Assembly (NCBI GenBank): GCA_007128045.1
Contig: SKYG01000274.1
Span: 1 to 15,093 of the forward strand
DNA: 15,093 nt
Source of the DNA: Bacteroidales bacterium
Lineage (GTDB): Bacteria > Bacteroidota > Bacteroidia > Bacteroidales > UBA7960
Reading direction: 5' to 3'
Part shown: positions 7,912-12,974 of the stretch, piece by piece
Numbering within the stretch: the first letter of the stretch is position 1
Layout of the letters: every line of letters starts with the position of its first letter
Notes under the pieces: generated by a model
What the model was told of the DNA's origin: nothing
The model's input: the letters and a program-made list of their open reading frames with translations, nothing else
Databases searched by the model: none
Position numbers and translations under genes: made by a program

Positions 7912-8595
7912 CTAACTTTCTTTTGTTTTGTATAGCTGCCACCATGGGATGTGCTGGTCTTCATGGTGTTCGTAATGATATCCGAAAAAGTAGCAGCTGA
8001 TCATGGCCCATAAGTGGTTCTTTTTTTGTGTGCGTGCTTTATGGATGCCCATATCGGACGTATGTGGTTCTCGATGTGGCCAGTAAACACCTACATAGAA
8101 CAGTTGTAAGGTTCCCAGGATAGCAGGTAGGGCCCAGTAAACCAGTATTTTTGCTTCGCCCCACGCAGGAAATGCCCACAAAAATACGTTGAATAGCACC
8201 GCCATAATGACAATTTGTGTGATGGTCAGGTAGCGCCACATAAATACCGCCCACCACTTCCAGTAGTTTTGTGAGCGCACGTAAAAGTCGGGGTCGCCCT
8301 CTGAGGCTACGTGTTTGTGATGCAGGCCGTGGTTTTTGCGTAAGCGGCTGTACGACATGCCGGCAAACAGTCCCACCGACAGGGTGCCCAAAATGGTGTT
8401 GACCCACCTCTTTTCAGAGATGTTACCGTGCATGGCATCGTGGCCGGTGATGAACAGCCCGGTGTAGAGGTATGCCTGTATGATGATGTGCAAATACATC
8501 CAAAGATTGGTGGCGCTGAATTCTACGAAGAACAGCATATAGGCCAGGTGAGATGCCCAGCACAGAATGACACCTATTGCAATGATAATTCCCAT
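7912..8595 (-). CDS. crtW: Beta-carotene 4-ketolase, CrtW type
   Basis: Integral-membrane di-iron oxygenase of the fatty-acid-desaturase superfamily that adds keto groups at C4 of beta-ionone rings, giving echinenone and canthaxanthin. The 227-residue protein has the histidine boxes HDAMH (52-56), HGLHHKH (89-95, followed by DPDF) and YHYEHH (206-211). The DPDF after the second box, the WPHRE...SDMGIHKAR stretch and the IPWWQL near the C-terminus are what separate CrtW ketolases from general desaturases. About four hydrophobic segments surround the boxes. It is divergent from the lycopene cyclase gene across a 320-bp spacer, which supports the carotenoid role. A cluster-typical hydroxylase (crtZ) is not in the window. 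Confidence 0.88.
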   Translation of the reverse strand: MGIIIAIGVILCWASHLAYMLFFVEFSATNLWMYLHIIIQAYLYTGLFITGHDAMHGNISEKRWVNTILGTLSVGLFAGMSYSRLRKNHGLHHKHVASEGDPDFYVRSQNYWKWWAVFMWRYLTITQIVIMAVLFNVFLWAFPAWGEAKILVYWALPAILGTLQLFYVGVYWPHREPHTSDMGIHKARTQKKNHLWAMISCYFFGYHYEHHEDQHIPWWQLYKTKES

Positions 8596-8628
8596 GTGTG
8601 TTTATTTTTGGAACGCGGATGCCATGGA

Positions 8629-8644
8629 TCCCGGCAAACCGGGA
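8629..8644. promoter_or_regulatory. GC-rich hairpin in the crtW leader region
   Basis: TCCCGG, loop CAAA, CCGGGA: a perfect 6-bp stem with a 4-nt loop, 34-49 nt upstream of the crtW ATG. If transcribed it would fold in the crtW 5' leader. No T-run follows, so it does not look like a standard terminator. Confidence 0.4.
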
Positions 8645-8682
8645 ACGAATATCTGCGCGGATTAAGAAACCAGTGTGACAGT

Positions 8683-8712
8683 TTTACGGATTCCGTAAAG
8701 CGAATATACGGA
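8683..8712. promoter_or_regulatory. Putative operator: TACGGA/TCCGTA dyads
   Basis: TTTACGGA-T-TCCGTAAA (8683-8699) is a perfect 8-bp dyad with a one-base centre. A third half-site TACGGA follows at 8707-8712, forming a second dyad with 8692-8697 at a 9-nt spacing. The group lies in the crtW-crtYcd divergent spacer, about 90-115 nt upstream of the crtW start. A dyad of this size suits a dimeric regulator, but which one cannot be told, and no regulator gene is adjacent. Confidence 0.4.
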
Positions 8713-8799
8713 AAAAGTGTGAACCAGATGCAAACAAATTGAGCGGTACCATGTTATATTGTTGATAAAGAATATACGCTAAAGCAACTGTTTTTTTGT

Positions 8800-8862
8800 C
8801 CCGCAGATTTCGCAGATTTTTTCAATGACACTCAGAGGATAAATATCTGCGGTATCTGCGGG
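8800..8862. repeat. Imperfect inverted repeat with CGCAGAT arms
   Basis: Left arm 8800-8817 (CCCGCAGATTTCGCAGAT) and right arm 8845-8862 (ATCTGCGGTATCTGCGGG) pair at 16 of 18 positions around a 27-nt loop. Each arm itself contains two CGCAGAT-like units. It ends 13 nt before the crtYcd -7 box. It may be a dispersed intergenic repeat or a regulatory structure; it lacks the GTAG head of the REP-like elements. Confidence 0.7.
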
Positions 8863-8875
8863 AGCATTCATCTCA

Positions 8876-8883
8876 TATATTTG
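8876..8883 (+). promoter_or_regulatory. -7 box for crtYcd
   Basis: TATATTTG is a full match to TAnnTTTG, 32 nt before the ATG at 8916, giving a leader of about 25 nt. I found no full match on the minus strand for crtW in the same spacer. Confidence 0.5.
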
Positions 8884-8915
8884 GTTGAAAATATTAAATC
8901 ATAGAACACACCGTC

Positions 8916-9644
8916 ATGCAAAACTGGACTTATGCCTTGCTGTTGATTGGCAGCATTGCCATTCCGCTAATCAGAAGTTTTGAACCCAGAATCAGGTTCT
9001 ACAAAAAATGGCCGGCCTTGTTTGCCGGTATTGCAGCCATGATGTTTGTCTTTATCCCCTGGGATATCGCCTTTACCCGCCAGGGCATCTGGTCGTTTAA
9101 TCACGAGTATGTGGCTGGGCTGTACATTGCCGGCCTGCCCCTCGAAGAGTGGCTGTTCTTTGTGGTAATTCCTTTTTGTGTGGTGTTTACCTATGAGGTG
9201 ATCAGGTTGTTCCTGCCTAATTTCCGTTTCCCGCGTGCGGCCATGGCCATTTCATTGGTCTTGGGTGTGGTTTTCTTGTTGCTGGCCTGGGCCAACATCC
9301 ACCGCACTTACACCCTGGTGGTGATGCTGGTGGCTGGTATACTGTCGCTGATGCAGCCCTTTATTGGCAGTCATAAAACCTGGCTGTCACATTTCTTCCT
9401 GACCTACCTGATTACCCTCGTGCCGTTTTTCATCATAAACGGCGTGCTGACCGCCTTGCCCGTAGTCTCCTATAACGACCTGGAAAACCTTGGCATACGG
9501 CTGCATACCATACCCGTCGAAGATTCGGTATACCTGCTTGGGATGATGTATGTGGTGAATATGGTTTACGAAAGTAGGGGCAAAAAATCTTTCGCCCTGT
9601 CGAACAGTCAAACAGTCAAACAGTCGAAAAAGTCTAAGGTGTAG
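8916..9644 (+). CDS. crtYcd: Lycopene beta-cyclase, fused CrtYc-CrtYd type
   Basis: Small integral-membrane cyclase of 242 residues that folds the ends of lycopene into beta rings, giving beta-carotene. It has the two-repeat architecture of heterodimeric CrtYc/CrtYd joined in one chain. Repeat 1 is IPWD (47-50), GIWSFN and PLEEW (75-79); repeat 2 is a degenerate copy with LGIRLHTIPVED (192-203). The acidic PxEE/PxED motifs (PLEE 75-78, PVED 200-203) are the signature. Roughly six to seven hydrophobic helices are visible. No Shine-Dalgarno sequence precedes the start. Residues 220-242, after NMVYE, are encoded by a REP-like element and an 8-bp satellite, and the TAG stop lies in the head of a second element, so that tail is probably not ancestral. 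Confidence 0.92.
   Translation: MQNWTYALLLIGSIAIPLIRSFEPRIRFYKKWPALFAGIAAMMFVFIPWDIAFTRQGIWSFNHEYVAGLYIAGLPLEEWLFFVVIPFCVVFTYEVIRLFLPNFRFPRAAMAISLVLGVVFLLLAWANIHRTYTLVVMLVAGILSLMQPFIGSHKTWLSHFFLTYLITLVPFFIINGVLTALPVVSYNDLENLGIRLHTIPVEDSVYLLGMMYVVNMVYESRGKKSFALSNSQTVKQSKKSKV
9574..9597 (+). repeat. REP-like element, class B, copy 1 (inside crtYcd)
   Basis: A 24-nt element with a GTAG head, then GGGCAAAA, loop AATC, and TTTCGCCC. It has one wobble pair relative to copy 2, from which it differs by a single base. It is translated as part of the lycopene cyclase C-terminal tail. Confidence 0.7.
9600..9634. repeat. 8-bp satellite, TCRAACAG units
   Basis: Three 8-bp units (TCGAACAG, TCAAACAG, TCAAACAG) are followed by a degenerate fourth. 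They lie between the two class B elements and are read in the cyclase frame as SNSQTVKQSKK. Because 8 is not a multiple of 3, gain or loss of a unit would shift the frame, changing the end of the protein. Confidence 0.75.
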
Positions 9645-9664
9645 GGGCGAAAAATCTTTCGCCC
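9641..9664 (+). repeat. REP-like element, class B, copy 2
   Basis: A 24-nt element: GTAG head, arm GGGCGAAA, 4-nt loop AATC and the perfect complementary arm TTTCGCCC. The TAG of the head (9642-9644) is the crtYcd stop codon. The hairpin that follows directly could end the transcript or protect its 3' end. Confidence 0.72.
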
Positions 9665-9666
9665 AG

Positions 9667-9689
9667 GCGAACAATTTCATTATGTTCGC
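9667..9689. terminator. Hairpin between crtYcd and the fic stub
   Basis: GCGAACA (9667-9673) and TGTTCGC (9683-9689) form a perfect 7-bp stem with a 9-nt loop, followed by TTTAATAA on the plus strand. It may serve as a bidirectional terminator for crtYcd and the converging metX/fic-stub transcript. The right arm lies inside the last codons of the fic stub. The T-run is short, so this is uncertain. Confidence 0.35.
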
Positions 9690-9907
9690 TTTAATAATTC
9701 GAACAGGGCCGTGTTTATATAGCAACTCCCGGTTCCAGGTTTTTCTTTCCTCAATAAACCATCTTTGGCTAGCTTATTCAGGTAATTGGCTGCTGTGAGC
9801 CTGGTTACGCCCAGGTCTTTCAGAACGAACTCAATTTTTGTGTATGGATATTTAAACAAGTTGTTTAGCAGGTACTGGCTCCTTGCCAATGTATGATACA
9901 ATTTCAT
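9680..9907 (-). pseudogene. fic remnant: C-terminal winged-helix domain only
   Basis: A 75-codon frame whose residues 10-75 match the C-terminal winged-helix domain that follows the Fic fold in Bacteroidota Fic proteins: LLNNLFKYPYTKIEFVLKDLGVTRLTAANYLNKLAKDGLL (in parts) and a final YINTALFELL. The catalytic Fic core (HPFxxGNGR motif) is missing. The first nine codons overlap metX in another frame and look out of frame rather than homologous. The parent gene therefore lost its front, probably by a deletion that joined its tail to the metX end at about 9870-9880. A small free-standing DNA-binding protein cannot be excluded, but no promoter is seen and the start is buried in metX. Confidence 0.7.
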
Positions 9908-10898
9908 TCAACCGTTCATTTTTTACCAGAAATCCATCGTGGCCGTATAGGCTTTCTATGGTATGGTGTGTGGCGCCGGGGATCATGGCGGCCACCTCTG
10001 CCACTTCGCTGGCGGGAAACAGAATGTCGGTGCTGATGCTGATGCAATGCACACTGGTGTCTTTGATGGTTGCGAGTGTTTTGGCCACGCCTCCTCGGTG
10101 GCGACCTACATCGTGGCTGTCGAGAGATTTGGTGGTGGTATAATATACATGCGGGCTAAAGCGGTTAACGAGCTTTTGGCCCTGGTATTGCAGGTATGAG
10201 CAGGCGTTAAAATGATCGAAGGCATTGTTTTCGGGGTCGTATTGTGTTTTTTCGAAGGCCTCGAAGCTTCTGTAGCTGATCATGCCTATGGCGCGTGCGG
10301 CTTTCAGACCCTCACGGCCACCTTCTGGGTTGCCGTTGGTAAACGTAGGGTCGGCCATCAGCGCCATGCGCTGGGCCTCACCAAACGCCTTTACCCACGG
10401 ACTGGTGCGGGCGCTGGCAGCAATGAATACCAGGTTGCTGATCAGGCCGGGGTTCATAATCACCCACTCGAGGCCCTGGCAGGCACCCAGGGAACCACCG
10501 ATGGCCAGGTCGATTCGTGTGATGCCCAGGTGCTTACGTAGTATTTCGTGGGCCTCGACCATGTCGCGGATGGTGATAATCGGAAAGGTATTCAGCCAGG
10601 GTTTGCCCGTAGCTGGATTGATGCTAGACGCTCCGGTGCTTCCATAACATGAGCCAAGCACGTTGGCGCAAACTACTGTATGCCTTTCTGTGTCGATGGC
10701 TTTGCCTGGCCCGATCAGCTCTACCCACCAGCTTGCCGCATCCGAATTGCCGGTCATGGCCTGGAACACCCACACCAGGGGTCTGCCAGCTTCGATCGGT
10801 CCATACAGGGTGTAGCCAATGTCGATGCCAGGCAGCGTTTTCCCGCATTCAAGTTGGAACGTTTCCTTATGTGTATGTATATGTGTATGATGATTCAT
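9852..10898 (-). CDS. metX: Homoserine O-acetyltransferase
   Basis: Alpha/beta-hydrolase-fold acyltransferase of 348 residues that transfers acetyl from acetyl-CoA to L-homoserine, committing it to methionine synthesis in the cytoplasm. The catalytic triad is visible: S136 in GGSLGACQ, D291 in STDILFP and H320 in GHDGFL. VLGSCYGSTGASSINPATGKPW and FPIITIRDMV are family signatures. The usual HALTG block reads QAMTG here. The first ten residues are unusually His-rich (NHHTHIHTH), encoded by a CA/TA-rich low-complexity stretch; an in-frame start after it is not obvious. The last nine or so residues (EPVPAKQLV) are encoded by the fic remnant and end at a chance stop. A serine or homoserine O-succinyl variant cannot be fully excluded. 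The 187-bp gap to the upstream M14 gene carries REP-like elements. Confidence 0.93.
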   Translation of the reverse strand: MNHHTHIHTHKETFQLECGKTLPGIDIGYTLYGPIEAGRPLVWVFQAMTGNSDAASWWVELIGPGKAIDTERHTVVCANVLGSCYGSTGASSINPATGKPWLNTFPIITIRDMVEAHEILRKHLGITRIDLAIGGSLGACQGLEWVIMNPGLISNLVFIAASARTSPWVKAFGEAQRMALMADPTFTNGNPEGGREGLKAARAIGMISYRSFEAFEKTQYDPENNAFDHFNACSYLQYQGQKLVNRFSPHVYYTTTKSLDSHDVGRHRGGVAKTLATIKDTSVHCISISTDILFPASEVAEVAAMIPGATHHTIESLYGHDGFLVKNERLNEIVSYIGKEPVPAKQLV

Positions 10899-10919
10899 AG
10901 TTAAAATAACGTGTTGTAT

Positions 10920-10944
10920 GTAGGGGCGCCCCTAGTGGGCGCCC
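10920..10944 (+). repeat. REP-like element, class C, copy 1
   Basis: A 25-nt element with a GTAG head, arm GGGCGCCC, loop CTAGT and arm GGGCGCCC (self-complementary, so the arms pair perfectly). With copy 2 it forms a head-out inverted pair separated by 8 nt, the layout called REPIN or BIME in other bacteria. Confidence 0.72.
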
Positions 10945-10952
10945 TGTCAAAC

Positions 10953-10977
10953 GGGCACCCACTAGGGGTACCCCTAC
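10953..10977 (-). repeat. REP-like element, class C, copy 2
   Basis: Inverted partner of copy 1. Read on the minus strand it is GTAG, GGGTACCC, loop CTAGT, GGGTGCCC. It differs from copy 1 at three positions; one changed pair remains as a wobble. Confidence 0.72.
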
Positions 10978-11009
10978 CATCGGGGGTTATCCATAATACG
11001 GTTATACAT

Positions 11010-11034
11010 GGGCACCCACAAGGGGTGCCCCTAC
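11010..11034 (-). repeat. REP-like element, class C, copy 3
   Basis: Minus strand: GTAG, GGGCACCC, loop CTTGT, GGGTGCCC, with arms pairing perfectly. Relative to copy 1 both arms changed together at one pair (G-C to A-T), a compensatory change. It forms a 57-bp-period direct repeat with copy 2, including about 25 nt of flank (CATCRGGGGTT). Confidence 0.72.
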
Positions 11035-11085
11035 CATCAGGGGTTTCCCATAACAGGTGCGCAAAGGCATCCGCGAGGCATTTCC

Positions 11086-12852
11086 CTACGGTTGCGAATA
11101 CGAAATTTTGCCACCTTTGGCACTGTCTACGGTAATGTTGAAGTTTCTGCCTCCGTCGATGATCCACTTAACTGTGACAAACCCCATGCCGGGAATATTG
11201 CCCACTTCGATTACGGAAGGATGTACCTTTTGCTCTTCCACCAGGTTCAGGTCACGATTGTGTACTATCATACCGGCCAGCACACTGGCGCCTTCCAGGC
11301 TGATATAGTTCGGACGTTCAATGCTGTTTATCAGGTCTATACTGGAGTGTGTCGGGATAAGGCGTGTGTTTGCCACTACCGCGATTACTTCGCGCAGGCC
11401 GCCTCCCAGGTCGTTTACTGTGACTTCATGGATCTCCAGTTTTGGGGTGTGATATGCATGATGGAGGGTGAAAGCCATGTTACGGTGTGCATCCTGTTCG
11501 AGCATAAACCCGGGGTTGATGCGTCCGAAGTTTTTCTTAAAGCCCCCGATCTGGATGGCCCCAAACTGTGGATGTTCAAAGTCTTCCCATGGAACAAACG
11601 CATCTTCGAATAGCAGGTATTTGTCAAAGAAATACTGGTCTTTCTGTGATCCGAACCACCCTTCAGGTTGGTTATGCAGGTAAAGATAGCTGGTAAACAG
11701 TTCGTTGGTGAAGGTAAAGATGCCCCTTCCGAAATGAAACCAGTCTATTTGCCCGCCATACACGGTGTACAAGTCCTGGTAAAGCACCAGGTAGCGGTAT
11801 CCGGGGATCATCTTGTCGCCCAGCTCTCCGAGGGCATCATACACCCTTCTGTCGTCGCGGGAGTAAAGGTGTTCGTCCTCTCTGGTGCCTGGTCCGCGGA
11901 GCAGCATGCCTCCCGTATTGTGGTACGACTGTGCGCCGGCAATATTGGGATGGTTCATCACGAAATCTTTTACTGCTCTGTTTTCAGGCAGTGCGAAAGG
12001 GTAGTGGTAGGCTCCGCGCTGCACATAGTCAGGTTGCCAGTTCCAGCCCCAGTCGCGATTGGGGTCGTAATATCCGATGCGGTCTTCGTTAATTTGTCCG
12101 TCACCATCGCGGTCGAGGCCTTCCAGGCCAAGCAGCTCCCATTCACCAAACTCACCCGGTTTTACGGGGATCATCCTGCGCGGGTCATCGGGGTCTTCAC
12201 GAAACTGTCCAAAGGGACTACGTCGCCGCATCTGGGTGATATGCCCGTCTCCATTGAGGTCATCATAACCATCTTCAGCCTTTTCGCCATCACCGTCGTC
12301 GTCGAGGGGGATGGTGCCACTGCGTGGAGAGTTCACCGTATTGGCCTGCCTCATGTAATATTCGCGGCCATCGGGATTGATGGATGGTGCGATGTAAAAC
12401 ACCTTTTCATCAAGCAAGTCAGTAATAAATGAGTTCTTGCCATAGAGTTCTACCAGGTACCATGCGGTATATAGTGAAATTTCACTGCATTGTATTTCGT
12501 TGGCGTGGATGTTCCCGTCGATCCAGAAGCCCGGTTTTTCCCTATGGGGTTTGTTCGAAAAGTTTGTTACTGTCAACACCCATATGTCGCGGCCTTCATA
12601 ACTTTTTCCGATAGATTCGAGGGTAACCAGGTCGGGGTATGCCTTCACCAGCTGTTGACTGATCTCCAACAGACCGTCATAGGTATAATAGCGGTTCCAG
12701 CTTACTTCCACCTTGGGGTTAACAGGCGTGCCCGGTGCCTTGAAAAAATTACCCACGGGAAAACCATCTGATACCTGTCCCGCAACAGGCATGGTGATTG
12801 TGCATATAATTATTGAAACTATAGTACAAACTGCCTTTATCTTTTTATTCAT
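11086..12852 (-). CDS. Secreted M14 zinc carboxypeptidase-like peptidase
   Basis: Predicted exported metallopeptidase of family M14, 588 residues. An N-terminal signal peptide (about 1-25, KK then a long hydrophobic run ending PVAGQ) comes first. The zinc site is intact: H116 and E119 in HANE and H311 in SYHNTGG. NPDGREY (159-165) and the substrate-binding pair N265-R266 in DPNRDW are present, and E384 in FTNEL is the candidate catalytic glutamate. Between them lies an insert with Asp-rich Ca-binding-like loops (DDDGDG 184-189, DLNGDGHIT 198-206, DRDGDGQINED 247-257). The last 110 residues or so form a beta-rich domain shared with the upstream paralogue. It probably trims peptides outside the cytoplasm; whether it is a carboxypeptidase or an endopeptidase is unknown. 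The TAG stop is followed by GGA, so the gene ends in another GTAGGG sequence. Confidence 0.9.
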   Translation of the reverse strand: MNKKIKAVCTIVSIIICTITMPVAGQVSDGFPVGNFFKAPGTPVNPKVEVSWNRYYTYDGLLEISQQLVKAYPDLVTLESIGKSYEGRDIWVLTVTNFSNKPHREKPGFWIDGNIHANEIQCSEISLYTAWYLVELYGKNSFITDLLDEKVFYIAPSINPDGREYYMRQANTVNSPRSGTIPLDDDGDGEKAEDGYDDLNGDGHITQMRRRSPFGQFREDPDDPRRMIPVKPGEFGEWELLGLEGLDRDGDGQINEDRIGYYDPNRDWGWNWQPDYVQRGAYHYPFALPENRAVKDFVMNHPNIAGAQSYHNTGGMLLRGPGTREDEHLYSRDDRRVYDALGELGDKMIPGYRYLVLYQDLYTVYGGQIDWFHFGRGIFTFTNELFTSYLYLHNQPEGWFGSQKDQYFFDKYLLFEDAFVPWEDFEHPQFGAIQIGGFKKNFGRINPGFMLEQDAHRNMAFTLHHAYHTPKLEIHEVTVNDLGGGLREVIAVVANTRLIPTHSSIDLINSIERPNYISLEGASVLAGMIVHNRDLNLVEEQKVHPSVIEVGNIPGMGFVTVKWIIDGGRNFNITVDSAKGGKISYSQP

Positions 12853-12866
12853 ATCTCACATTATAA

Positions 12867-12960
12867 ACAATTCAACGATTCAACAATTCAACGATTCTTT
12901 TGGACAGGCCCAGTCCTGTCACTACAACAATTCAACAATTCAACAATTCAACAATTCAAC
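12867..12960. repeat. 8-bp satellite (ACRATTCA) split by a REP-like element
   Basis: ACAATTCA/ACGATTCA units alternate at 12867-12897, and 4.25 perfect ACAATTCA units follow at 12927-12960. A class A hairpin element sits between the two arrays. Together they fill most of the 122-bp spacer between the two M14 genes. I see no -7 box in the spacer, so the downstream M14 gene is probably read from the upstream one. Confidence 0.85.
12902..12925 (-). repeat. REP-like element, class A, copy 3
   Basis: Minus strand: GTAG, then TGACAGG, loop ACTGGG, CCTGTCC. It matches the copy at 86-109 in 20 of 24 positions although 12.8 kb away, so this is a dispersed element and not just a local duplication. Confidence 0.7.
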
Positions 12961-12974
12961 TGTAACTCATTGGT

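Noticed and set aside
7912..8595. Generic fatty-acid desaturase or hydroxylase
   Set aside because: The HDAMHG, HHKH...DPDF and YHYEHH...PWW pattern and the adjacent lycopene cyclase fit a CrtW ketolase better.
8800..8862. CGCAGAT inverted repeat as another GTAG-headed REP-like element
   Set aside because: It lacks the GTAG head, has an 18-bp arm and a 27-nt loop, so it belongs to a different repeat type.
9600..9634. Possible CRISPR array in the short direct repeats (also 12867-12960)
   Set aside because: The units are 8 bp with no unique spacers; they are simple satellites.
9680..9907. Free-standing winged-helix regulator controlling metX or the carotenoid genes
   Set aside because: The sequence matches only the C-terminal domain of Fic proteins, its ATG lies out of frame inside metX and no promoter is seen, so a gene remnant is simpler.
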